Positions 1 to 11,248 of a stretch of DNA of 30,678 bases are shown here, one piece after another. Under the pieces are notes generated by a model that was given only the letters and a program-made list of their open reading frames with translations, ran no database searches and was not told the DNA's origin. Each line of letters starts with the position of its first letter. Positions within the stretch are counted from its first letter, which is position 1. The DNA comes from Cudoniella acicularis (lineage: Eukaryota; Ascomycota; Leotiomycetes; Helotiales; Helotiaceae), in assembly GCA_013054445.1 (NCBI GenBank), contig JAAMPI010000601.1, positions 1-30,678 on the forward strand, read 5' to 3'. The translations under genes were made by a program, and so were the position numbers.

Positions 1-586
1 TTTGGGATGAAAGTAGTTGGATATCCTTTTTTTGGGTGGACGGGAAATTTTTTGGTGTCCTCGATCCGCTATTTCCTATGGGGCTGGGGAAATTATTGAG
101 GCCAATTCAGTTACTCACAGTAGGAGGAACTTGCGAGTATTTTAATAAACAAGTCTCTTTTGCTATGAGAAAGGAGCTTTCGTAAGTTTACTTTTTTGCT
201 CAATGAAGCTAAATGACTTTACTCCTGTGATGCATTCTGATCACTGCCTAGGCACAGTATGTTAAAAAGGAAGTCCGGCGCCCAGGAGGAAACCCACAGA
301 GCCCCTGTTGATAGGTCGAGGTTTGTGTAACCTCTTCAGCTCAGCCTTACCAAAAGACATGCATTCCCCGCATCCAGCGTCGTGCATACTGAATCGCAGG
401 GATCGATTGGAACCAGCGGGCCACAAACTGCGAGGAGCCGTCTCGTGCGTGGAATGGCGCAGAAAAGTATGAGGCGAGGAAGAATTATTGTTTTCGTGTT
501 GGTTCAAGTTTCTCTTGTGTTTTTTATCAGTTTTTGCTTTCTGTTTTCAGTCAAGTGTTTTGTTATTTTGATGTTTTTGAGGGGAA
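1..586. other. Intergenic region, no supported gene
   Basis: I see no convincing coding stretch here. Short open frames on both strands lack family-like composition. The last part before the ATG at 587 is T-rich and probably holds the promoter and 5' leader of the deaminase gene downstream. Confidence 0.5.
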
Positions 587-2445
587 ATGGCGAGCTCTGA
601 AGGAAATCGAAAAGGAGCGAAGTCGCGTGGTAAAGAGAAGGGGAAGGGGAAGGCGGCTCAGAAGTCGTCACCTACCACGCTGCCAGTTCCCTTGGGTATC
701 GTTAAGCCTGGATCCGTGAAGCAAACAGTCAAAGTCAAAGGCAAATTGAAAGTGGGTGAGAGTACCACAGTTCCCGAAGGACTCAACAACTCCAGTAATG
801 TATCTCGGTCGACTTCTGATCCAGTACCTGTCAAACCATCACTTCACAAACGTTTCTACGAAGCCATACTTATGCTGCATATCCTCGGGAGGAACAGGGG
901 CGATCGAATTTCAGAAGAGGATGCGCATCATTCTGATCCTGAGCCCTTGGAACTCGACGCGAGAAGACTGCGCAGGCCATTCTTGCGACATCTGGCGTAT
1001 TTGTGCGATTTTGAGAAAGGGGGTGATAGTGCCACTGCTATTGCGATCCAGCAGACGCCTCAAGGTGTTGTATATTGGGTTGCGTCGAATGAAGTTTCTG
1101 GAAAAAGTGATCGAATGAAGGATTTCTTGGGGTTTGTTCTTGGGAGGTTGACATTCTTGAAGGAAGAGGAATCTCAGAGGGTTGAGGAAGAGCTTTTTTT
1201 TGAAGGCTGTTGAGTTTAGCAATAAGAGGATTGTGGTGTATAGCAAAAAATTGGAGTCGGACATAGAGTTTGTGTTGAAGCGGTTCGAGAAGGGCGAGTT
1301 GGGTCAAGGTATTCCAGCTACCTCAAATTCTTGCAATTGGTGAAGACCGCAAAAGCCAAGTTAGCTAACTCTTGTGCGTAGACATGTCATTTATGAATTG
1401 GCTTCGAGGTATTAAAGGTGCTTTGAGGGATCCAATCGATATCTGTCGGCTTTGTTTCAATATCAGAAGGTCTCCTAGCTTCGAAACACTCCAAAAGAGA
1501 GCAAGATCGGGTGCCGAGTGTGCCAGTCGCTTTCAGTCCATCCGACATCAAATCGGCCGACTGAACCACACGATGAAAGCAGTCAAGATTGTAATTGCAG
1601 CAGGTCTCTACTTACCACAACTATTTGATGATTTTGAGATTGTGCGAGAGCAATCATCCCGGAAGTCTCCACCGCCACTCAAGGTCCGAAATCCGAGTCT
1701 GATGGAGCTTGCCGGGCGTTTGGCACCTGGGCCAGCGATGATCGAGAGAGTACGCGAGGGACTTCAAGAATTAGATCAGAGATTCCAGCTTTCAGGCGAG
1801 CTCGAGAAGCAATGCATTAACCCGAAGTGGAAACCTCGAGTGCATGCGGAAATACTTCTCATCGACAGATTTTGGAATGACGACATGGAATTCTTCGATG
1901 GTGATAGGTATATTGGAACAAGCAAAGCGGCATGCTATTGCTGCTACCATTATATGACTTCACATCCTTTGGGATTCAAGGAGGTTCCCTGTCACAATAA
2001 CATCTATTTGAACTGGAAAGCTCCGGATATATATGACGAGTCCGATAGCGAGCGGATTAAAGCAAGAGAGAATATATTGAATGAAATGGCGCAAAAAGTC
2101 AAGGCCGACGTACTGGTGCAAATCAATGAGCGGAGAGGCCCTGCGAAGTGGCATCCAGACTCTTGGACGGAAATATCGTCCCTGAAGCTGCAAGAGGTTG
2201 CTAATTCGGGAGACGAAGCGTCCACAAATTATGAGCTGTCTGATGCCACGCGAGATGAGCTGTCTGATGAGCTTCCTGACGAGCTTTCTGCTGAGCTTTC
2301 TGACGCGCCTTCTGATGCGCTTTCTGATGAGCTGTCCGATATTGAAGAGTGTTCTGATGATGAGGCTACTGATGTTGCAAATAGAAGCGATGGTGAGTCG
2401 GAGGATGAGGATGTTGAGGGAGGGGTTTCGCTTTTGATGATCTGA
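587..2445 (+). CDS. OTT_1508-like (fungal) deaminase, one intron, probable frameshift
   Basis: Fungal member of the OTT_1508-like nucleic-acid/nucleotide deaminase fold family; substrate unknown. Start ATG 587, followed by a Lys-rich leader. An N-terminal family region (about residues 85-165, FLRHLAYLCDFEKGGDSATA) leads to the zinc site: HAE (about residues 395-397, in RVHAEILLIDRFW) and CxxC (about 425-428, in AACYCCYHYM). These are the usual His/Glu and paired Cys of Zn-dependent deaminases. The intron is 1309-1381 (donor GTATTC, branch GCTAAC near 1364, acceptor GTAG); the join is in frame with ATG 1384. Before it, the frame breaks in a run of eight T (1194-1201): as written it stops at 1211-1213, while with seven T it reads LKAVEFSNKRIVVYSKK straight to the donor. 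An intron spanning the T run and ending at the TTTAG near 1213-1217 is a weaker alternative. The tail is an acidic ELSD repeat. About 594 residues if the frame is continuous. Family call firm, status uncertain. Confidence 0.8.
2233..2340 (+). repeat. 12-bp coding minisatellite (ELSD repeat)
   Basis: Nine consecutive 12-bp units close to GAGCTGTCTGAT fill exactly 108 bp in the frame of the deaminase gene. They encode ELSD-type tetrapeptides (ELSD, ATRD, ELPD, ELSA, APSD, ALSD). The perfect 12-bp phasing points to slippage or unequal exchange. The product is an acidic, probably disordered tail. Confidence 0.85.
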
Positions 2446-2965
2446 AGAGGCACCTACAAGAGCTGAATCCGTCAGTTTGATAGTGAAGCTGGGAAGGCGT
2501 GCCTTCGGTTCCGGTGGGGTCCAATATATATGGCGGGATGCTCATCATGAGAGACCCATGGTGGTTTGTTTGGCCATCGCCAATGGTAGCTACACAGCGT
2601 AAATGACCTTCGCAACTTTTGTTGGCCCGGGAGGCGAAAAAGACTGTGTTCGTGTGGGTGGTTATGAGCGAGGTCGAAAATTTAGAACTGAGAACGTTAA
2701 CTTTAAAAAGGCAATGGATTTTGACTAAAGGCGGCGGGCTCTCCGCTGACCACAACTTTCGGGACGTGACATGAGACTCAATGAGAAACCACTTTACATT
2801 TCACGCTGAGGATTACTTCTGCGCATGCAATTCGAGGTCAGACAAATACCTGGGGGCGACATATCGACCTCAAAACTCGGTCTCAGTCCTTCAATACCTT
2901 ACAATTTCTCCAGCATTCAACCCACGGATATCGATTTGTATCGGCCACCAAGCTCCCAAGATTCC
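2446..2965 (+). other. Intergenic, 520 bp
   Basis: This lies between the deaminase stop and the likely ATG of the 2EXR relic. An in-frame upstream ATG at 2825 could extend the relic by 47 codons. I see nothing else that can be supported. Confidence 0.4.
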
Positions 2966-4091
2966 ATGAGTGCCGCAGACGATGTCCCTCGGGACACAAA
3001 GGTCCTAACTTCTCTGGGCCAAGATACGGCTCCAGTTGTCAACGCAGACGGGAATCCCTTTTTCCATCGATTCCCAGACCTTCCACGAGAAATACGTTTG
3101 ATGATTTGAGAGGCCGCAATGCCTCCGCGTATCGTTGAGCTTAGGCAGGAAGATACTGAAATGACTGTCAAGGAATGGTACTGGGAGATGGGACCAGGGC
3201 ATAACTTGGATATTTCCAAAGGCGATCAATCGGACATTGAAGAATTTTTGAACCGAAAAGACGAAAATGGCCGGAAGAGAATTAAGACCTTGATTGGCTT
3301 GGAGAATGATGTGGATGCAAATTTTATTGCATACGACCTTGGCGTGATTCGTAAGGCGTTCGAATACAAATTTTCTGATTTTTTGATGCCCAAGATGGTA
3401 TCAGTCGCATCTTCCGTACCGGTGGCATTCGTCTGTCGACAATCCTACGATGCTTTCAAGGGTTTTTACACCATGGCTTTCGCTACCGATGCTGCACCAG
3501 CATCAACCTAGTTTAATATCCAGCATGATACCTTGTATCTGCTCTCTTCTCGATTTGTTAGTTGCCGGCCATCTTTCAAACGCATCTTAGAACCTCTTCT
3601 TTGCATCAGGGACGTTGAGAGCTTGGGGAAGGCCAAGAATCTTGCTATCGATGTGAACGAAGGAAAACGATTTATAAATGAATCCAAAATCACCCAAGCC
3701 TGGGTTTCCATTCTGATGTCCAACCTCACTGGAGTTGAAAGGCCCACTTTTGTGGCTAAGCATTATTATATCATCGGCGAAAAAAAATAAACCTTGCTCA
3801 TTCATCGAGCCAGTCGACCTGTTCCTGGCTCTTGAACGATACAAAGTATTCTCTGAGAATCGAGAAACTTCTTGCACAATGCCAGAAATCCCGAACCACA
3901 AACATGTTAGTTATCTCGACCAGGTCGAATTGAAAACCTGCAGATTATCTATGATTCACAAGACTGGCGTTTCTTGGGACCTACCCAAAATTGAGTGGAA
4001 AGTGGCGGTCGGCAAATATTATAAGGAAGAGTTTCATAGGTTCCGAGGGCTCTGCCAGTCCATCGTGGACGAAAGTGTCCGTCTTCGTTAG
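2966..4091 (+). pseudogene. 2EXR-domain protein, pseudogene
   Basis: 2EXR is a fungal family of unknown biochemical role, recognised by an F-box-like N-terminal motif LPxEIRxxIW. Here FFHRFPDLPREIRLMI is followed by TGA (3107-3109) where the family has Trp, then EAAMPPRIVELR continues in the same frame. Further on are VCRQSYDAF and, after a second stop TAG at 3509-3511, FNIQHDTLYL, the usual beta-strand motif of the family; the stop sits where an aromatic residue is expected. A third break is a run of eight A (3780-3787): the frame ends at TAA 3788-3790, but shifting one base continues as NKPCSFIEPVDLFLALERY to the stop at 4091. Two nonsense changes plus one frameshift make this a dead gene. 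The ATG at 2966 is chosen as nearest to the domain; ATG 2825 is also in frame. Confidence 0.8.
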
Positions 4092-6175
4092 ATAGCCAAA
4101 TAAGCCATATCAGTACTTGAAGGACAATCAAGATTGTCTTTTGAGTAAAGTGGCGTCAACACTCTATTTCGCTTTTCGAGATATCCCATTATCGTAAACG
4201 GTATGTCTTTTGATACCCTTCATATTCTTTATTTTTACGCATGAAACTCTTCATATCTTACCATTCTTTACCCAGTAAAATTGGAAAAATACTCGTGTAG
4301 GGGGTCAGTGGAGGTAAGCTATTCTGTTCCTCCACTCGCTCTGTTCCGAAGCTGCATCACACATAGATGGGACTTATCATAATTAATGTTACTTTCCGAT
4401 GATAGAACCCGACTTATTACAAAGGAGCAAGGGCCATTTACAAGATGATATCACTAAATTTACAGTTGCGAGTAACTCGCAGCTGCAGAGACCAAGGTGC
4501 GAGGCGAATCACGTGTGGCCCAAACGCGTCGCGTCGTTACCTTGAAATTGGAGTTTAAAAACCCCAACCTTCAACACGCCACACCTCAAATGCCATCAAC
4601 ATCTTTGACTGCGCCAAAATTTACTGAATCCGATTGTCTGCGATGAGACACCTACCCCTTGGTCTGAAAACCAAACCACACAGCGCCTGGAGCCACACGC
4701 CTAAAAGCAGAGCTCTTCACAATTTGCCCCGGGCCCCTGTGGCTATCGACTTGCTCGATCCGACAAGGCCTTCTTATAGGACCGCAAAGAACGCATTGTT
4801 ACGGTGCCGGGCACTGAAAAAAAAGCACATGGGACTTCATATCTCCTACAAAGGCAGAGGAAGCTACAAAGGAAGAGAATGCAGGCTGTCACACCGATGA
4901 CGGCTCAATCCTTGACCATTCAATAATACCACCGAAGGGGACCTCCAGGATCCCATATCCATTTCTGACTCATATCGAGCGCGGTGAAATGCACAGAGGG
5001 TGGGAGAACGCAAGCTAAGGAGCGTTGAGCAAGTAGTAGTTTCCCTCACATCGTCTGAGCGTCCCGCTGATTTTCCCAACCGTGCACGCTTCTGAGGTTA
5101 CTGCTGATCTATTCATACTCTTTATTTGAGAATCCTTGAACCAACCACACTTTCAGACAATTTAACTCCTCTCGTACTGACATGGGGCACTTTGGAATTG
5201 GAAGCGGGGTTGAATCACAAGCTAGAACATAAGGGACCGTAACCGAGGATAACTCAAGTCCGACAAAGTTAGACTTTGAAATCCCTCAAATTCCCTCCAA
5301 TCAATTAAAACAAGTGTTATCGTGCTAGAAATCAGTATTTCAAGTGAACTCTGAATCTCTGAGTTGGATATCACCCTTTGCCTGCACATTTTGCTGGTCC
5401 TGTTCCCCGCTTTAGAAGGATACCACTATTTCAATTTGAATTGGGACCCGTCAAAGCCAAGGATATTGCGCATAACATGGCACGAAACAGGGGGTTTTCC
5501 CACGTGTGATTTTAGGCATGAATGCGTCCCCTCAAGTCCTAGTAGCAACGGACTTCATGCTCCTTTTGGATTGAATCTTAAAGTTGATGTGTATGCTTTA
5601 AGCCATCTGCATACCCTCTCCGCCTCTGGTACAATTTTGTCACCTGCCTTCACGCTCCCATCAAAATTTTCTGCTTGGTTTTGTTTATTCTGTCAGGGCA
5701 CATGCCCGACGACCCGGTTCCACCCACTTCCCGTCCCCGCATTCCGAATTTCTGGGGAAACTGGGAGACCATGATAAAGGCAAGGACAGGCCCACCTTGA
5801 CTCTGCCTGCATGTACTATCTCGTTACACTACAGGATACTATAATGTTTTCTTCAAATCTGCTTCCGTTGTTCATTCTATCCGCCAAGGCTGCGAATAAT
5901 TCGTATGTCCTTGCTGAAATTCCTCTTTGTAGTGTATGAAAGGAATCCCAAGTTCCACACTCGGAGGGGTCTCGCTGACGCAAATTTTAGATAGCATGTT
6001 CAGGTTTACTGCTTGACGCAGGGTGTGACCTTTCCAATATGTCTCAGTGTCTCTGCACCAATAATGTGCTGCAAAAAGAACTCGCGATTTGTTTGATGAC
6101 CTCGTGCAACACCACCGAGTTGACCAGTATGTATTGATTTCTGTGTGTCATAGTTGTTTGAAGTGTTCTATTAAC
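4092..6175. other. Gene-free stretch of about 2.1 kb
   Basis: Open frames at 4634-4900 and 5364-5774 start at non-ATG codons and show no domain-like pattern, so I treat them as chance. No tRNA-like cloverleaf, tandem repeat or transposon end was recognised. The last 200 bp should contain the promoter of the 7TM gene. Confidence 0.45.
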
Positions 6176-7593
6176 ATGGCCCCATCAGTTGCTACTACGA
6201 TATTTCAAGACGATATTTGCAGTGATGCGCCACACCAGTCTCGGAGCGCAGAGATAATTCGTTACACCATCATACATGCGGTTATCACTATCATCTTCGT
6301 TGTGATGAGGATAATCTCCAGGAGACTTGTCTCACGATCTTTCTGCTTAGATGACTGGGCCGTGGTGGTTTCAGCTGTAAGCTTGTAACGGGCCGGTCGA
6401 AAAACTCGCTGATATTCCTTCAGATTTTGGTAGTGCCAACCGTTGGTATCGTCACATTCAGTAAAGTTCACTCGTACTGGGTTTTTATACGTTACTAATA
6501 TTGTTTAGACGCTTCCCATGGCTTTGGTCAACATTTCTGGGATATACCTCCTGGGAACATCATACTCCTGCGACAGGTGAGATATTCTGCTTAAAATCCT
6601 TGGAATCGTTATCGCTAACCTTCTTCATAAGCTTTATTATGCATCGCAAATACTATATGTCGTAAACTTGGCTTCCTCCAAGTTTTCAATTCTTTTGCTT
6701 TATCATCGGATCTTTGTCAACGTCCGCTTCCGACTCTTTTTAAACATTACAATATGTTGGATGGTATTTTATACCTTTGCATTTCTGATGGCAGTTACAT
6801 TCCAATGCCTGCCCGTCAACATTGTATGGGATACGCTTGCGTCCGGGAAGTGTGTAAATTCGCAAGCTCTCATATATACCGGTGCAGCGCTTGGCATACT
6901 TGAAGACCTCATCATAATGGTTCTTCCTATCTCGGAACTTCGACACTTGAACTTGGACAGAAGAAAGAGAGTTGGTCTTTGTCTCTTGTTCGCGCTCGGA
7001 TCCTTGTAAGTTTTTTCTTTTCTTTTCAAATTGTTATATATGCTTCCACACCCACATTTCCGTGCTAAACCCCTTTTCAGCGCATCTATCACAAGCATGA
7101 TCAGACTTAAATTTATCATACATTTCGGCAATTCGATCGACTCAACCTGTGAGTACTGCGATGCCGCCCTTGCCTGTCAGTTCACTGAAAATTCTCAGGG
7201 GATAACGTTGACGTTGTCATATGGTCTAACATCGAAACCTACACGGCCCTGATCTGTGCCTGCCTTATTTGCATGCGCCCTCTGCTAATGAGGGTCATAT
7301 CATTCTGCTTCCCGTCCCTAATAACCCTCAAAGAAAAGGAGAACCCCAATCGCCCTCGAGACTCCATACACAGTCGCAAACCCGAAACTCAATTTCAAAA
7401 TGGAAAGAATCAGACAACGCATGTCTCTAGCGATAACGATCTGGAGAGTTTAGTCCTCGGCGAGCCTTGCACGATCATAAAAACCACCAGTATTACAATC
7501 ACGGAAGATAGCATGAGCTTCAAGCTGGATGATGAAGCTCCCTACTCCAGATACAAGATGACTTCTCGTGAGAGAGATGATAGAAATAGATAG
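6176..7593 (+). CDS. SAT4/fungal rhodopsin-domain integral membrane protein (PTH11-like 7TM)
   Basis: Seven-helix membrane protein of the fungal rhodopsin-like (SAT4) family, which includes PTH11-type receptors; the ligand is unknown. Six exons are supported: 6176-6376, 6424-6460, 6509-6576, 6632-7005, 7081-7148 and 7199-7593, giving 380 residues with every phase consistent. Introns are 47, 48, 55, 75 and 50 bp with GTAAG/GTGAG-type donors. Family marks in order are CLDDWAVVVSA after TM1, HGFGQHFWDIPPGN, ASQILYVVNLASSKFSILL (TM3), NITICWMVFYTFAFLMAV (TM4), the conserved VNIVWD...GKCV loop, LIYTGAALGILEDLIIMVLP (TM5), FASITSMIRLKF (TM6), and STWDNVDVVIWSNIE leading into TM7. The tail (about 95 residues) is hydrophilic and Ser/Thr-rich. 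No CFEM-type Cys-rich N-terminus is present, so this is the plain SAT4 form. No lesion was found. Confidence 0.9.
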
Positions 7594-8069
7594 GATGCGA
7601 GAGATTTATGGTCAAGAGGAGGCTTAATTCCACGCGCACGTCCGGTCGCCTCGATCTTCGACAAGAAAAAACTCAAGACCTTGAGTGAGTGCCGATTCTG
7701 AGTCGTGAAACTGAATCGTGAAAACTCGCAGGTCGGTTGATGCACGGGATATTTAGAACTACTGTTGTTTAACCTGAATCCTCACTTGCTCCTGAGTGCT
7801 CGCCAAGCGCTAGCTAACGTTACCCCTCGCCGCTTTGCTCATCCTCGACTCACCTACCCTACCACCACCTTACCTCTGCTCACGGCCGCCTAGCAGCTCA
7901 AAACCCTTGGCCACCTTCTATGTGTCTTTGAGATAGGTACTACCCTAGTAGTACCGCTAAGACCATCAACTCCTGGCGAGCAGAATCACAAGGAGCTAGA
8001 ATAGATCCCTGGTGATTAGAATAAGCTTAATATCACTACAGCCTTAGACGAAACCTGACCTCACTAGAG

Positions 8070-8104
8070 TCCATTTCCGTCTTTAGACCTGAGTAGTTGC
8101 TGCT
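8070..8104 (+). repeat. Dispersed repeat, copy 1 (RIP-like, A/T-shifted)
   Basis: 35 bp matching 9198-9232 at all but five positions. All five differences are C/T or G/A, with this copy always carrying T or A (for example GAGTAGTTGCTGCT here against GAGCAGCTGCTGCT there). Confidence 0.6.
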
Positions 8105-9197
8105 CTAAGTGAGCTGAGCCTTGAGCTTGCCGGGTCAGCCGGAGTATACAGAGCCAGTAGAGGGGATCCTCTTCTAGCCTTTTACGGATAGGTTACAGTT
8201 TCTATATTACTTAATTATAATTTTTGCTAGTACCTGTTGCCTGTAGGACAATCATCTCTTTGACGCTATTAAGGCGGCCGGTGGAGGTATCTGTTCTTAC
8301 TCCCCTCTTAAACTTAAGGACTCTTGCCGAAACAAAATACTATACTAACTGAGCAATATAAAACATAAAGCAGAGTAAAGTAGCGAGTAGAAAATACTTT
8401 TTAAGGATATAATATTTAGTAGTTTATTATGTATTTAAACTGCCAAAAATTCTATTGCCGAATGCGATCACTTAATACGGCACTACTAGAGATCAGGATG
8501 TCGGAGATAGTAATCACGAGCCTAAAAACTAAACCATGGAAACGAGAGAGGAAAAGTTCGTGGCTTTAGTGCTGATTAGTCTAGTCAAGAAATGTGTAGA
8601 TCACTGGATTTTTGGCCGCGCTGTGGCCTAGGTCTTGTGTTCTATAGACACGAGACGAAGCTAAAGCATTAAATCTTTGAAATAGAGGCCTTCCCTTGTA
8701 GGGAAATGGTGATTGAAATAGATGATTTAAAAATTATAATTTCAACTCATCAAATGCGCACCCGGCAAACTCCGGCCATACCCCTAGATGAGAGAGCCCG
8801 TTGCCAGAGCCAGCCTTCTCTCGACGGCATAGATTCTCAGAGTAGTGACTTTCCACAGCCAGCTATACGGCCAGAACTCCACTTCTTAAACGTAAAGTCT
8901 TCCTAGGGCGCCAATCATCTTTCGGAGGGTGCTGTTTTCTAGAGCATATTATTTTCCCCAAGCCAGTCTCTTCCTTGCACGTGTGGAGTCTCCAGCGCGT
9001 GGGCTTTCTCAATTGTGTTTTAAAGTCGGAAGACACTATTTCTAGCGCGTACTAACTCTTAAGTCTGCCATCTATCAACTTTCCATCTCAAGACGTGGTG
9101 TCTCGTACTATACAATCTACTAGCCTAGTCTCGTTTGCTTTGGATATTCGACCTTGCGGAACAGGTAGTACTGCATGGGAATGTTCTCATGACATTT

Positions 9198-9232
9198 TCC
9201 ACTTCCGTCTCTGGACCTGAGCAGCTGCTGCT
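9198..9232 (+). repeat. Dispersed repeat, copy 2 (less mutated)
   Basis: Partner of 8070-8104. It retains C and G at the five positions where the other copy has T or A. Confidence 0.6.
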
Positions 9233-9320
9233 TTAGCCTGAGCTATGGGTGAGCATGCTTAAGCTAAGGGTGAGCATTCCTGAGCACTGCCTGAGCACAC
9301 GCTGAGTAAGCCTGAGCATG
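9217..9320 (+). repeat. TGAGC-rich interspersed short repeat
   Basis: The pentamer TGAGC occurs seven times, plus one TGAGT, in about 100 bp, mostly as CCTGAGCA or GGTGAGCA. Spacing is irregular, so it is not a clean minisatellite. Confidence 0.5.
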
Positions 9321-10004
9321 TATTAAAAGAGCTATTTTAGCATCCGGCGGGGCTCGTTTTGGCTCCCGTGAGGCTCGGTTACACTTTCCTCGTCTTATCT
9401 CTGCGCGGATCCTATATTGGCTCTGGCCTTTGGATCCATTTTTGAATCCACATTCGCTTATTTGCACGTGCTAAGTGGCATGGCTCAGCGTGGTCAAACG
9501 TTAGCAGCTCGAGGGTCCGTGGGGCGTGCGAGAAGTGAGAATATACTTTTGGGCTACGATTGATTGAGAAATGGAAAGAAAGATTTTTATTCTGAACAAC
9601 TATCTCACGTGACATACATCACGAGACCCCCCCTCATTTTCTAAATAACACTTATACCGTTGGGCAATTAAAGTTTAAATTAGTCTTAAGAAATTAAAGG
9701 CTAATAAAAGGCCCTTATAATATAAATATATTTGTTATTTTATCAGAGAGTACTCTATTTCAATTTTTTTTTATTCCTCTTCCTATTTAGGGTTAGTGCA
9801 TTGCTAGGTGAAGGGGTCGGAAAAACCTAATCTGCTAACCGACCTATATTCTCGCTTCAACGGCAGCTTCTCCGGAATATTTATTCGCCGACCGTTCGGC
9901 AATACGGAAGAATATTATTAGCCTCCGAATTCAGCGCACAAAAGTCTCGGATTCACAATGAAACAACTCTGACTCGATATTGAAGACCGAACAGAGACAC
10001 AGCA

Positions 10005-11248
10005 ATGTCTTCCATAGACAATCCCACGTCCTCGAAAAAGCGATGCGGTATGAAGCCCATTCCACTGGTCTTTATTGGTCTTCACGCAAAACATGGATGA
10101 CTCACACTTCCCAGGTGTTCTAGGGGCAACTGGAGCGGTTGGCACACGATTCATTCTCCTGCTCGCTCAACATCCGCTACTGGAAGTGGTAGCTGTAGGA
10201 GCTTCCGCAAAGTCAGCCGATAAAAAATACTCCGACGCTGTGCGTTGGAAGCAGTCAACCCCAATACCCGCACAAATTGCAGGTCTGATCATACGACGCT
10301 GCGTGCCCACTGAATATCCAGATTGCGATATAATCTTCTCGGGCCTTAACTCTGATGTGGCTGGCGACGTCGAAATGGCCTTTCTTAAAGCAAACTTTGC
10401 CGTCTTTTCAAATGCCAAAAACTTCCGACTAGCACCTCTAGTTCCTCTAATTGTTCCGGTGGTCAACCCAGGACACATTGAGTCAATTCCAACACAGCGT
10501 CGACATTACCAAGTGGATAAAGGCCTTCTTGTATGCAACTCAAACTGTGCGGTCATCGGCCTCGTCATCCCAGCCGCAGCACTTATTCAAAAATTCGGAC
10601 CTATCGGCCAAGTGAGCATGGTCACTATGCAAGCAGTGTCAGGGGCAGGCTATCCTGGTGTCAGCAGTAAGTGACTAAGTCTTCTGCCCATAGAGAGCAC
10701 CAGAGGGCGGTATATTCTATACATTACAGCTAACCGCGTCAGGCATGGACATCCTTGACAATGTCATTCCATACATCCCAGGAGAGGAAGCCAAGATTCC
10801 CGCCGAAGCTCGCAAGATTTTAGGCAACTTGGAGACGGACCTGACTGGATTTATCGATCAACCTCTCCGTGTTTCCGTTGCCTGTAACCGTGTCCCGGTA
10901 CTTGATGGCCACACAGTGTGTGTATCGTTACGATTCGTAAACCGACCTCCGCCAAGCGTAAGCGAGATCCGTAATGCGATGAAAGAGTATACATCAGAAG
11001 TTCAAGTCCTTGGGTGTCCTTCGGCTCCACAACATGCTATTATTGTTTTAGACGAGGCTGATCGGCCGCAGCCTCGCCTGGATAGAGAGACGGAAAGGGG
11101 ATACGCGTGCAGCGTTGGGAGAATTAGGGAAGACGAAAGTGGTATCTTTGATATCCAGTTTGTGGCAGTAACCCACAATACAATTCTAGGAGCTGCCGGA
11201 TCATCAATTTTGAATGCGGAGAGTGCGATTCTAAAAGGCTACATCTAG
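10005..11248 (+). CDS. HOM2: Aspartate-semialdehyde dehydrogenase
   Basis: Reduces aspartyl-4-phosphate to aspartate 4-semialdehyde with NADPH, the second step of the fungal threonine/methionine/isoleucine branch; cytosolic. Exons 10005-10047, 10115-10666 and 10743-11248 give 366 residues, matching the usual 360-370. Introns are 67 and 76 bp. The first exon holds only 14 codons and joins by a split Gly codon to VLGATGAVG, the NADP-binding glycine motif (about residues 16-24). The catalytic Cys is in CNSNCAVIG (about Cys159), and the catalytic His in RVPVLDGHT (about His255). [12 protein letters not shown] and [11 protein letters not shown] near the C-terminus are typical. Family motif [10 protein letters not shown] precedes the second intron. 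No lesion was seen. It stands alone beside repeat debris; whether it is the only copy in the genome cannot be told from here. Confidence 0.93.

Larger units (their letters stand above)
7594..10004. other. Gene-free, repeat-derived region with AT-rich blocks
   Basis: No credible coding region was found in 2.4 kb. AT-rich blocks (about 8180-8470 and 9625-9790) alternate with GC-normal stretches. A repeated 35-bp segment (8070-8104 and 9198-9232) differs by transitions toward A/T in the first copy, as expected from RIP-like mutation. A TGAGC-rich tract lies at 9217-9320. Probably old transposon debris that can no longer be classified by eye. Confidence 0.55.

Noticed and set aside
5364..5774. 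136-codon plus-strand frame
   Set aside because: Starts at TTG, composition looks random, no domain, no splice signals joining it to anything.
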